Assembly: GCF_902374955.1 (NCBI RefSeq)
Contig: NZ_CABKRX010000035.1
Location: 1 to 19,319 of the forward strand
Direction: 5' to 3'
Origin: Bacillus massilioanorexius
Lineage (GTDB): Bacteria > Bacillota > Bacilli > Bacillales > DSM-1321
DNA: 19,319 nt
The notes beneath the pieces were generated by a model. That model made no database searches, was not told the DNA's origin, and saw only the letters and a list, made by a program, of their open reading frames with translations. Shown in pieces: positions 1 to 6,759 of the stretch. The first letter of the stretch is position 1. Every line of letters starts with the position of its first letter. The translations under genes and the position numbers were made by a program.

Positions 1-600
1 GAGAACATCTTATTACGTTTTATTTTTAAATTAGTACCGATGCTGTTGATCATTTTTTATGGTTATCTACAAATTCGTTCCATTCCATCAACCTATCAAA
101 AATTAATTATTTTTGGTCTAATTTGTTGTACTTTAGGTGACGCTTTTATTATTTTTTCTTTTATCTTCGGACTCGTTGCATTTTTAATAGGTCACCTCTT
201 TTATATTTCAGCATTCATTCGTAAATGGAAAATAAATTGGATAAAATCGCTTGCCCTCATTCCGATTGTTTTGTATGCCCTTTTCTTTGGCTATCAATTA
301 GTGACCGCTCTTTCCCAATCCGAACGATCAGAACTCATAATACCTGTTATTTGTTATATCACTGTAATCTCAATTATGGGCCTAGCTGCAATGATGACTG
401 GAGAAAAGACCGCTATTTTGGGAAGCGCTTTATTCATTATTTCTGATACCATTCTATCTTGGAATATGTTTATTTCTAATATTGCTTATTCAGGCCATTG
501 GATTATGTTAACCTATTACAATGCTCAATTTTTAATAGCTCTCACTATTGCTGATAAAAGTACAAACACCTATATCAAACCGGCCAATTACCGACTTTAA
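1..600 (+). CDS. YhhN/TMEM86-family membrane protein (lysoplasmalogenase-like), 5' end cut by window
   Basis: The reading frame is open from base 1, so the true start lies upstream of the window; the first internal ATG is at 40. The visible 199 residues are very hydrophobic, with about seven predicted membrane segments. The sequence has the family pattern of a KLVPMLLI-type first helix, a GDAFI motif after the second helix, and a GLVAFLIGHLFYI segment near residue 60. A second D-containing helix (ISDTILSWN) follows near residue 155. YhhN/TMEM86 proteins include enzymes that hydrolyse the vinyl-ether bond of lysoplasmalogens, but the bacterial substrate is usually unknown. No strong terminator follows: only a 6-bp hairpin at 629-648 without a good T tract. 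The family call is by motif recognition; the enzymatic role is uncertain. Confidence 0.7.
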   Translation, partial: ENILLRFIFKLVPMLLIIFYGYLQIRSIPSTYQKLIIFGLICCTLGDAFIIFSFIFGLVAFLIGHLFYISAFIRKWKINWIKSLALIPIVLYALFFGYQLVTALSQSERSELIIPVICYITVISIMGLAAMMTGEKTAILGSALFIISDTILSWNMFISNIAYSGHWIMLTYYNAQFLIALTIADKSTNTYIKPANYRL

Positions 601-628
601 GGAAAGTTTAGTATTGTACATTATCATG

Positions 629-648
629 AATCCCGTTAGAGTGGGATT
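629..648 (+). terminator. Weak hairpin after the YhhN-like gene
   Basis: AATCCC (629-634) pairs with GGGATT (643-648) around an 8-nt loop. The tail is ATTTACT rather than a T run, so termination would be inefficient. Listed because it is the only hairpin between the two genes. Confidence 0.25.
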
Positions 649-680
649 ATTTACTCCCCCTTGTATAGAAGACAAAACAC

Positions 681-709
681 TATAATAGAAATAAATACAG
701 AAAAGGAGC
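681..709 (+). promoter_or_regulatory. -10 box and ribosome binding site of the Gfo/Idh/MocA gene
   Basis: A perfect TATAAT lies at 681-686. The upstream -35 is poor: TTGTAT at 661-666 gives only a 14-nt spacer. AAGGAGC at 703-709 is spaced 9 nt from the ATG at 719 and fixes that start. Confidence 0.5.
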
Positions 710-718
710 TTCTCGATC

Positions 719-1699
719 ATGATACGATTCGGAATAATAGGTACAAATTGGATTACAGAACGGTTTCTAGAAGCAGCTTTTATGGTTGAAGACTTCAGTC
801 TAGCTGCTGTGTATTCACGTTCTGAAGAAAAAGCAAAAGCATTTGCTTCGAATTATAACGTTGACTTAACTTTTACAAGTATTGAAGAAATGGTCCAAAG
901 CGACCACATCGATGCTGTATATATAGCATCGCCTAATTCACTTCATGCTGAACAAGCTATATTATGTATGAAGAATGGTAAACACGTCTTATGTGAAAAG
1001 CCACTAGCATCTAATCAAAAAGAAGTAAAAGAAATGATTGAAGTTGCTAAAGAGAACCATGTTCTATTAATGGAAGCGATGAAGTCAACACTTATCCCTA
1101 GTTTTACGCATATAAAGGAACACTTACAAAAAATTGGACCTATACGTCGTTATTTCGCTACCTTTTGCCAATATTCATCTCGTTATGATCAATACAAGCA
1201 AGGTACCATTTTAAATGCATTTAATCCTAAATTCTCTAATGGCGCTTTAATAGACATCGGAATTTATTGCATTTATCCGCTAGTAGATCTCTTTGGTAAA
1301 CCTAAAAGCGTTCAAGCAAATGGAACCATGCTAGAATCGGGAGTCGATGGACAAGGAAGTATCCTATTACAATACGATGATATGGAAGCTGTTGTCATGT
1401 ATTCAAAAATTACGCATTCCGATTTCTCGAATGAAATCCAAGGTGAAGAAGGAAGTATCATCATAAATAAGATAAGCTCTCCTTCTAAAGTGGAGCTTAT
1501 CTATCGTAACGGAAATAAAGAGGATCTTTCACAGTCTCAACATACAAATACTATGTTGTATGAAATTCAACATTTTATTGACTTACTTAAGAATCAACAA
1601 TATGAATCATCCATTAATACATTTGAAAAATCCTTAGTTGTAACGGAAATAATGGACGAAGCTCGCAAGCAAATTGGAGTAATCTATCCAGCAGATTGA
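719..1699 (+). CDS. Gfo/Idh/MocA-family NAD(P)-dependent oxidoreductase
   Basis: The 326-residue length is normal for the family. The N-terminal Rossmann fold (residues 1 to about 120) shows a GIIGTNWI dinucleotide-binding turn at 5-12 and the family EKP motif at 93-95, whose Lys is the usual catalytic or cofactor-contacting residue. The C-terminal alpha/beta substrate domain has DIGIYCIYPLVDLFG (179-193), with the conserved Asp179, Gly181 and Tyr183 pattern. The protein should be cytoplasmic and act on a sugar, inositol or dihydrodiol-type substrate, which cannot be told from sequence. It is transcribed alone from a TATAAT promoter and ends at a strong bidirectional hairpin. The ATG start has AAGGAGC 9 nt upstream. 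Confidence 0.88.
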   Translation: MIRFGIIGTNWITERFLEAAFMVEDFSLAAVYSRSEEKAKAFASNYNVDLTFTSIEEMVQSDHIDAVYIASPNSLHAEQAILCMKNGKHVLCEKPLASNQKEVKEMIEVAKENHVLLMEAMKSTLIPSFTHIKEHLQKIGPIRRYFATFCQYSSRYDQYKQGTILNAFNPKFSNGALIDIGIYCIYPLVDLFGKPKSVQANGTMLESGVDGQGSILLQYDDMEAVVMYSKITHSDFSNEIQGEEGSIIINKISSPSKVELIYRNGNKEDLSQSQHTNTMLYEIQHFIDLLKNQQYESSINTFEKSLVVTEIMDEARKQIGVIYPAD

Positions 1700-1770
1700 T
1701 AAATAAAATCGGTTTCGGTTCTTGTTTATGTGAAATGAACTGCCTAATCATTTAACAACTATAACGAACA

Positions 1771-1823
1771 AAAGAGCTGGTTCAAAAAGGTGTCGTAAGA
1801 CAATGTTTTTGAACCAGCTCTTT
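1771..1823. terminator. Bidirectional intrinsic terminator with 18-bp perfect stem
   Basis: AAAGAGCTGGTTCAAAAA (1771-1788) pairs perfectly with 1806-1823. The 17-nt loop contains a further TGTC-GTAA-GACA mini-hairpin (1791-1802). Flanking A and T tracts let it work both ways, serving the oxidoreductase (plus) and the small membrane peptide (minus) that converge here. Confidence 0.9.
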
Positions 1824-1848
1824 TCCATTTCAGATGTAGAACCGACCA

Positions 1849-1995
1849 TTATTTAGTAATTAATTTATTGGCTAATTCTTTTTTTCTTTCATTAGAGAAA
1901 TAACGAATTAGACCGTAAGGAATGAATAAAAGAGATCCATAAAATCCAAAGTATGTTGCATAAGCAATAACGTTTACAATTTCACCCGACGTCAT
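1849..1995 (-). CDS. Small single-span membrane peptide, 48 aa, CcpA-controlled candidate
   Basis: This ORF encodes 48 residues. It starts MTSGEIVNVIAYATYFGFYG, continues with a hydrophobic stretch to about residue 30 (SLLFIPYGLI), and ends in a basic tail (RYFSNERKKELANKLITK). One membrane helix with a charged cytoplasmic tail is expected. The start is ATG at 1995 with AAGGAAG about 11 nt upstream; the nearby ATG at 2002 and a GTG both run into stops. A convincing promoter overlapped by a cre site lies upstream, and the strong terminator at 1771-1823 lies downstream, so this is a complete transcription unit. I do not recognise the family. The regulatory context, not homology, is the main support that it is expressed. 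Confidence 0.7.
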   Translation of the reverse strand: MTSGEIVNVIAYATYFGFYGSLLFIPYGLIRYFSNERKKELANKLITK

Positions 1996-2031
1996 CCTGC
2001 ATCCACTTCCTTTTTTTTACTATTTTACCTT

Positions 2032-2060
2032 ATTTTATGTCTAAAATGTGAATTTTGCAA
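2032..2060 (-). promoter_or_regulatory. Sigma-A promoter of the 48-aa peptide gene
   Basis: On the minus strand, TTGCAA (2060-2055) and TAAAAT (2037-2032) are separated by exactly 17 nt. The start codon follows about 37 nt after the -10 box. Confidence 0.7.
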
Positions 2061-2070
2061 GCGCTTTCAG
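2055..2070 (-). promoter_or_regulatory. cre site (CcpA operator) overlapping the -35 box
   Basis: TGCAAGCGCTTTCA at 2056-2069 fits the Bacillus cre consensus TGNAARCGNWWNCA at every defined position. It covers the -35 hexamer TTGCAA, the classic place for repression by CcpA-HPr(Ser-P). The expected effect is carbon catabolite repression of the 48-aa gene. Confidence 0.75.
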
Positions 2071-2403
2071 TAATTTGTTACAAAAAAAGTAATTTTCTCC
2101 TATTTTTATAACATTTCAAGAAAAATTCACTTGATTTCCACCCAAACTACTAACGTATCTATTATCCTTCTTCCAAAAAGCTTTATTTATTCTGTAAGGT
2201 TTTTTCGAATACTTTGTTGTCTATGAACAAATAGTGAATATAAGTGAATGTTGCTCTAGTTTGCTTGCTTAAGAAAGTGGTGCTTAAGCTACCTTTTTAT
2301 AATAGTTTTATTCATGAACTTATTTAAATTATAGATTACAGCTACTTCTTTTCTTACCGACATGTTGCATAAACAGACCCTTTAATTATTTTTTCAAAAA
2401 ATG
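2071..2403. other. Intergenic region without a recognisable gene
   Basis: About 330 bases of AT-rich DNA with no ORF that has a ribosome binding site on either strand. The only structure seen is a 7-bp inverted repeat, GCTTAAG (2267-2273) and CTTAAGC (2283-2289), with a short T run a few bases later; it is a weak hairpin of unknown role. Confidence 0.6.
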
Positions 2404-2404
2404 C

Positions 2405-2437
2405 TATACTTAATATAGAAAGATGTTGTAAAGGAGG
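2405..2437 (+). promoter_or_regulatory. -10 box and ribosome binding site of padR-like gene
   Basis: TATACT at 2405-2410 has a weak -35 (TTAATT, 2382-2387) 17 nt away. AAAGGAGG at 2430-2437 is 6 nt from the ATG at 2444. Confidence 0.5.
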
Positions 2438-2443
2438 TTCTAT

Positions 2444-2962
2444 ATGGATAATCGGTTATTGATTCTACTCGGCTTACTAATGGCTCAAAGACAGCACGGA
2501 TACCAAATTAACGAATTTATTGAGACTAATTTAGGCATGATTACGGATATGAAAAAGCCAACAGCGTATGCCACATTAGAGAAGCTTAGTAAACAAGGCT
2601 ATATCGAAGTTGAAATGGAACAAGAAGGTAACCGTCCTCCACGCAAAGTATATTCGATAAATGAAAGTGGTAAAAAATATTTCCATGAATTGCTTTTAAA
2701 TAACCTATCATCCGCTGAAACTATTCATTACACGGGCGATATAGGCTTAATGTTCATGGATCATTTGCCTACAGAGGAAACAACGGCTGCTCTTAAGGAA
2801 CGATTGGCTCAAAGTGAACAAATGCTAGAGTATTTAAAACAAACACCTAGTCACAGTGCCAGTAGGGGTGTCGATTTAGCCATAAAACATAAGATTAAAA
2901 TGATGGAAGCCGAAATGTTGTTTATTGAAGAAACCATTAATGAATTAATAAATAAGTCATAA
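2444..2962 (+). CDS. PadR-family transcriptional regulator
   Basis: The 172-residue protein has an N-terminal winged helix of the PadR type: LLGLLMAQRQHGYQINEFI (about 7-25), then AYATLEKLSKQGYIEVE, and a wing containing NRPPRKVYSINESGKKYF (63-80). A C-terminal alpha-helical dimerisation domain (about 100-172) follows, as in PadR subfamily 2. It is a cytoplasmic DNA-binding protein. PadR proteins usually repress a neighbouring transporter or detoxification gene, but no such partner is adjacent: it is monocistronic, flanked by an intergenic gap and a terminator. The target and inducer are unknown. Confidence 0.9.
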   Translation: MDNRLLILLGLLMAQRQHGYQINEFIETNLGMITDMKKPTAYATLEKLSKQGYIEVEMEQEGNRPPRKVYSINESGKKYFHELLLNNLSSAETIHYTGDIGLMFMDHLPTEETTAALKERLAQSEQMLEYLKQTPSHSASRGVDLAIKHKIKMMEAEMLFIEETINELINKS

Positions 2963-2968
2963 AAAAAG

Positions 2969-3012
2969 GCGTCTAAAAGATGATTGTATATCACTTTAGA
3001 CGCTTATTTTTA
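2969..3012 (+). terminator. Intrinsic terminator after the padR-like gene
   Basis: GCGTCTAAA (2969-2977) pairs with TTTAGACGC (2995-3003), with a G-T wobble extension in the plus direction. It is followed by a T-rich tail, and the preceding A7 tract may allow function on the minus strand too. It resembles the hairpins at 9703 and 15461. Confidence 0.8.
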
Positions 3013-3083
3013 TTCTATAGATAACAATCATTTTTTATCAGATAATATCCTTTCGAATTTTCTCCTTTTAGACAATAGAATGG

Positions 3084-3833
3084 TTAATCTTGATAAATCA
3101 TCTTTCTAGTCATACCACCATCGATTATAAGATTGGTCCCTGTTACAAAATCGTTCTCTGCTGCTGATAAGAACAGACATGCACGTGCAATATCTTCTGG
3201 CTTTCCTACTCTATTTGAAAAATGTTGTGAATGATCCAATTCCGTTAATTTTTGATAATCTCCAGTCTCAATCCACCCAGGCGAAATAGCATTTACCGAA
3301 ATATGATGTTTACTCAAAGAAGCTGCTAATGCATGAGTTAATGAGACAATTCCTCCCTTTGAAGCAGCATACAATTCAGAATTTGGTTCTGACATCAGAG
3401 ATCTAGTTGAAGCGATGTTAACAATCGATCCCCCTTCATTATGCTTCATCATATATTTTGCAGCTTCTTTAGATGCTAAAAACACACTACGTAAATTCGT
3501 ATTCATTAAATCATCCCATTCTTCTATCTTAATCTCAAAGAGCGATTTAAAGACCATTCTACCAGCATTATTAATTAGTACATCTATTTTTCCATATGTT
3601 TCATAAGCTATATCCATTAAACTAATAATATCTTCTTCTACTCTTACATCCGTTTGACAAAATATCGCTTCACCTCCACTACTTTTTATATGCTGAACAT
3701 TTTCTTCTCCTAGTGATTGATTCACATCTGCTAAAACAACCTTGTATCCTTTCTCTGCATATAAAAAAGCAATCGATCGTCCAATTCCGCTAGATGCCCC
3801 CGTTACAATCACAACCTTACTAGACTCGCTCAA
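3084..3833 (-). CDS. Short-chain dehydrogenase/reductase (SDR), NAD-preferring by motif
   Basis: The 249-residue classical SDR has TGASSGIG at 11-18 for cofactor binding and Asp36 at the end of strand beta-2, which usually favours NAD over NADP. NNAG is at 88-91. The catalytic set is Asn113, Ser142, Tyr155 and Lys159 (YAASK), with PG at 185-186. The C-terminal DGGMTRKMIYQD resembles glucose-dehydrogenase-like Bacillus SDRs, but the substrate is open. The start is TTG at 3833 with AAGGAAGG (3842-3849) 8 nt upstream; an ATG inside the gap hits a stop after three codons, so TTG is the only workable start. A 24-bp palindrome overlaps its probable promoter, so a repressor probably controls it. Confidence 0.88.
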   Translation of the reverse strand: MSESSKVVIVTGASSGIGRSIAFLYAEKGYKVVLADVNQSLGEENVQHIKSSGGEAIFCQTDVRVEEDIISLMDIAYETYGKIDVLINNAGRMVFKSLFEIKIEEWDDLMNTNLRSVFLASKEAAKYMMKHNEGGSIVNIASTRSLMSEPNSELYAASKGGIVSLTHALAASLSKHHISVNAISPGWIETGDYQKLTELDHSQHFSNRVGKPEDIARACLFLSAAENDFVTGTNLIIDGGMTRKMIYQD

Positions 3834-3888
3834 AATACCATCCTTCCTTTCTTAATTTAATTGTATAAAAATTTATATGATGTATGGC

Positions 3889-3912
3889 TTTTAATCAAAC
3901 GATTGATTAAAA
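3889..3912. promoter_or_regulatory. 24-bp palindromic operator between SDR and MerR genes
   Basis: TTTTAATCAA and its exact reverse complement TTGATTAAAA flank a central ACGA. In the minus direction the palindrome supplies a TTGATT -35 element, followed after 15-17 nt by TATAAA/TAAATT, about 50 nt before the SDR start. The shape (10-bp arms, short spacer, AATC..GATT core) resembles TetR-family operators, though the adjacent MerR protein could also be the ligand. Confidence 0.6.
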
Positions 3913-3931
3913 TTTTTTCCTCATTATTAAA

Positions 3932-3950
3932 TCTTAAGCATTTCTTAAGA
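3932..3950. repeat. Inverted repeat TCTTAAG-N5-CTTAAGA
   Basis: A perfect 7-bp inverted repeat around CATTT lies between the large palindrome and the MerR reading frame. It could be a second operator; no direct support. Confidence 0.35.
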
Positions 3951-3994
3951 AAACTAATATATTATATCATTATGAAAATGAACTCTTTCTATAT

Positions 3995-4495
3995 ATGAAA
4001 CCTAATAAAGTCAAACCGTATAATCTGAAAGAGATTCTATTTCACTTTACAATTTATAATCAAACCATCACGTTACAGTTTGGAGGTGTTCACTTTGGGA
4101 TTGAACGATTAAAAATTGGAGAATTAGCCGATATATCAAATGTTTCAAAGCGAACAATCGACCATTATACAAATTTAGGATTGTTAAAAGCGGAACGTAC
4201 TACTTCAAACTATAGATACTATACACACGAAGCTGTACATCGCATTAAAATGATTAAAGAATTAAAAAGCCAAAAATTGTCTTTAAGTGAAATTAAAGAA
4301 ATCATGCAAGAACAAGAACAACAGGACTACGACATTGATGAATTACAGCGAAAGCTTCAAGGCTTAGAGAAAGATGTTACCGAAATCGTCGAGCTTATTC
4401 AAGCGAAAAAGTTAAACAAAGATGATGTCATAAAGAAGCAGTTATCTCATGAGAGCGTTGCTCTCATTCAATCACTGTTAATTTTATTAATGTAA
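3995..4495 (+). CDS. MerR-family transcriptional regulator, true start uncertain
   Basis: The conserved domain begins LKIGELADISNVSKRTIDHYTNLGLL, a MerR winged-helix signature, followed by NYRYYTHEAVHRI and a coiled-coil dimerisation helix (LQRKLQGLEKDVTEIVELIQAKK). The only conventional start in frame is ATG 3995, which has no ribosome binding site and would add about 35 atypical residues. A strong GGAGGTG sits at 4082-4088 instead. The in-frame codon there is ATT at 4100 (IERLKIGEL), while the well-spaced TTG at 4095 is out of frame. Either ATT is used or one base was lost from the GGG run at 4097-4099. No typical Cys metal ligands are visible. The gene lies 24 nt upstream of the YugP-like gene, probably co-transcribed. 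Confidence 0.8.
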   Translation: MKPNKVKPYNLKEILFHFTIYNQTITLQFGGVHFGIERLKIGELADISNVSKRTIDHYTNLGLLKAERTTSNYRYYTHEAVHRIKMIKELKSQKLSLSEIKEIMQEQEQQDYDIDELQRKLQGLEKDVTEIVELIQAKKLNKDDVIKKQLSHESVALIQSLLILLM

Positions 4496-4519
4496 TTTTT
4501 TAGAGGAGGATTATGAATA

Positions 4520-5200
4520 ATGACTTACCTTATATACTTTATTGTCATTATGCTTGTACCAATTGCGGTACAAATGTACTTAAAGAAAACCTATTCAAAC
4601 TATATGAAAGTTCCAGCTTCTTCTGGATTGACAGGCTCTGAAGCTGCACGAAAAATTCTTGATGAAAATGGATTATATCATGTATCTGTAGAAGAAGTTC
4701 ATGGTCACCTATCCGACCATTACGATCCTAGAGATAAAGTCGTTCGTCTTTCAAGCGATAATTATCATGGTACATCTATTGCATCTCTTTCAGTAGGTAT
4801 CCATGAAGTAGGACATGCCATTCAAGATCAAGTAGATTATGCTCCGTTAAGACTTAGACATTCTTTAGTACCAGTGGCTAATATTGGCTCAAACATGTCT
4901 TTCTTTGTTATTCTAGCTGGTATTCTATTAAGCTCTGCAAATCTATTATTAATTGGTATTTTCTTAATGGCCGCAGCAGTTCTTTTCCAAGTTGTTACGT
5001 TACCAGTCGAATTTAACGCTTCATCACGTGCACTTCAGCAAATGGTAGGTTCTGGATTAATACGTAATGATGAAGAGGGTAGCGCTCGTAAAGTCTTAAA
5101 TGCAGCGGCACTTACTTATGTAGCAGCAACGCTTGTAGCAATCGCTGAGCTTCTACGATTCGTTTTAATGTTTATTGGTATGAATAACGACGAAGATTAA
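4520..5200 (+). CDS. yugP: YugP-like membrane zinc metallopeptidase
   Basis: The 226 residues hold an N-terminal membrane anchor (1-20) and a soluble catalytic part with the zincin motif HEVGH at 95-99. Two central hydrophobic segments (about 117-160) follow, then the family ELPVEFNASSRA-like stretch (LPVEFNASSRA, 161-171) whose Glu164 is the likely third zinc ligand, and a C-terminal helix (about 199-220). This matches the neutral zinc metallopeptidase family of B. subtilis YugP; substrates are unknown. AGGAGG at 4504-4509 precedes the ATG at 4520 by 10 nt; the ATG at 4513 is out of frame. It sits between the MerR regulator and a CorC-like gene, an arrangement that, as I recall, echoes yugP-yugS neighbours in B. 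subtilis. Confidence 0.87.
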   Translation: MTYLIYFIVIMLVPIAVQMYLKKTYSNYMKVPASSGLTGSEAARKILDENGLYHVSVEEVHGHLSDHYDPRDKVVRLSSDNYHGTSIASLSVGIHEVGHAIQDQVDYAPLRLRHSLVPVANIGSNMSFFVILAGILLSSANLLLIGIFLMAAAVLFQVVTLPVEFNASSRALQQMVGSGLIRNDEEGSARKVLNAAALTYVAATLVAIAELLRFVLMFIGMNNDED

Positions 5201-5243
5201 TTACATGAATCTCATTAAATAAATTAACCTTTTTATACATCAC

Positions 5244-5277
5244 AGGAGGTGTAAGCCTTACACACGTAAGGCACAAT
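5244..5277 (+). promoter_or_regulatory. Ribosome binding site with intervening hairpin before the corC-like TTG start
   Basis: A perfect AGGAGG (5244-5249) is 28 nt from the TTG start at 5278, far too distant if unfolded. Between them GCCTTAC (5255-5261) pairs with GTAAGGC (5266-5272) around an ACAC loop. Folding it out leaves about 10 nt between AGGAGG and TTG. Alternatively a weak AAGG (5268-5271), 6 nt from TTG, is used and the hairpin hides it. A competing hairpin, GTGTAA (5249-5254) with TTACAC (5258-5263), cannot coexist with the first. Confidence 0.6.
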
Positions 5278-6567
5278 TTGGACATATTAAACTTAGTCTT
5301 ACTAGCAATTTTAATTGCTCTTACGGGGTTTTTCGTAGCTACTGAATTCGCTATGGTTAAAGTCCGTACAACGCGTATCAATCAATTAGTTGAAGAAGGA
5401 AAAGCGGGCTCAAAAGCCGCTCATCAAGTAGTTACCCATTTAGACGAATACTTATCTGCCTGTCAGTTAGGTATTACAGTTACCGCTCTTGGTCTAGGGT
5501 GGTTAGGAGAACCAACTGTTGAACGTCTCTTATTTCCTATTTTCGAACGCTTGAACGTTGATGCAACAATTAGTCATGTATTATCATTCATCATTGCCTT
5601 CGTAGCTGTTACGTTTTTACATGTTGTTGTTGGTGAATTAGCACCTAAAACAGTTGCTATTCAAAAAGCTGAAACAATTACATTATTATTTGCTAAACCA
5701 CTCATTTGGTTCTACAAAATCATGTATCCTTTCATTTGGTTATTAAACGGATCCGCTCGACTATTAGTAGGTATTTTCGGACTAAAACCTACATCCGAAC
5801 ACGAAATGTCTCACTCTGAAGAAGAAGTGAGAATGATTTTATCTGAGAGCTATAAAAGCGGTGAAATTAACCAAACTGAGTTAACATATATGAACAATAT
5901 TTTTGAATTTGACAATAGGATTGCTAAAGAAATTATGGTCCCACGTACTTCTATTACGACAGTTGCTATAGATGATACATTAGAACAAATTCTTACTTTA
6001 GTTGATACTGAGAAATACTCTCGTTATCCTGTCGTAGACGGAGATAAAGATAGCATTGTTGGGATTTTAAATATTAAGGATATTTTGAGTGCACAAAGAA
6101 AGTTTAAACCAACCGATCAACCTTTACCGCAAATCATGAAACCAATTATTAGTATAATTGAGACAGTTCCTATTAACGATTTGCTATTGAAGATGCAAAA
6201 AGAGCGTACGCAAATGGCAATACTATTCGACGAGTACGGTGGAACTTCCGGACTTGTTACTATTGAAGATATTCTTGAAGAAATTGTTGGAGAAATTCGT
6301 GATGAATTTGACGCAGATGAGGTGGCGGATATTCGCAAGATTACCGATTCACACTTCATTATAAGTAGCATGGTCCTTATTGAAGAAGTTAATGACTTAC
6401 TAGGTATACACCTTTCTGAGGAAGAAGTCGATACAATCGGTGGATGGGTTTTAACTCAAAAATACGAAGTATCTGTTGGAGACATAATAGAATCAGAAGG
6501 ATATAGATTTAAGATAATGGAAATGGATGGCTTACAAATTCTATTCCTTGAAGTTAAAAAAATATAA
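5278..6567 (+). CDS. yugS: CorC/HlyC-type membrane protein (DUF21 + CBS pair + CorC_HlyC), YugS-like
   Basis: The 429-residue protein has a DUF21/CNNM membrane domain (about 1-175) with helices near 3-25, 60-80, 97-118 and 132-168. The family motifs DEYLSACQLGITVTALGLGW (56-75) and HVVVGELAPKTVA (115-127) are present. A CBS-domain pair (about 215-340) contains IMVPR (219-223) and DEYGGTSGLVTIEDILEEIVGEI (318-340). A C-terminal CorC_HlyC domain (about 350-429) contains DTIGGWV (385-391). Relatives are linked to Mg2+/Co2+ export or tolerance, and CBS domains may sense adenine nucleotides. The protein starts at TTG 5278; no upstream start exists in frame. It probably shares a transcript with the YugP-like gene, since no terminator lies in the 77-nt gap. 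Confidence 0.88.
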   Translation: MDILNLVLLAILIALTGFFVATEFAMVKVRTTRINQLVEEGKAGSKAAHQVVTHLDEYLSACQLGITVTALGLGWLGEPTVERLLFPIFERLNVDATISHVLSFIIAFVAVTFLHVVVGELAPKTVAIQKAETITLLFAKPLIWFYKIMYPFIWLLNGSARLLVGIFGLKPTSEHEMSHSEEEVRMILSESYKSGEINQTELTYMNNIFEFDNRIAKEIMVPRTSITTVAIDDTLEQILTLVDTEKYSRYPVVDGDKDSIVGILNIKDILSAQRKFKPTDQPLPQIMKPIISIIETVPINDLLLKMQKERTQMAILFDEYGGTSGLVTIEDILEEIVGEIRDEFDADEVADIRKITDSHFIISSMVLIEEVNDLLGIHLSEEEVDTIGGWVLTQKYEVSVGDIIESEGYRFKIMEMDGLQILFLEVKKI

Positions 6568-6605
6568 GTTTAGACCAGCTAAAAGACAGATTTCTAAACT
6601 TACCA

Positions 6606-6651
6606 AAAAGGGTGATGAAACCAAAGCTATACTTTGGTTCGTCACCCTTTT
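6606..6651 (+). terminator. Intrinsic terminator between corC-like gene and hflX
   Basis: AAAAGGGTGA (6606-6615) pairs with TCACCCTTTT (6642-6651). A second stem part, CCAAAG (6621-6626) with CTTTGG (6632-6637), caps it with a CTATA loop and one bulged A. The T6616-G6641 wobble pairs only in plus-strand RNA, so the corC direction is favoured, but A and T flanks permit both. Confidence 0.85.
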
Positions 6652-6759
6652 CTATATTTACGAAAGAAACATTCTATTATAGAACCATAAAAAGAATCAC
6701 ATTCAAAAGTGGTATCACCCTCTTATGACACAACCCTGTTTGCTCTATTTACTTCTAAT

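Noticed and set aside
532..720. 62-codon minus-strand ORF
   Set aside because: Overlaps the end of the YhhN-like gene and the next promoter, lacks a ribosome binding site and any domain.
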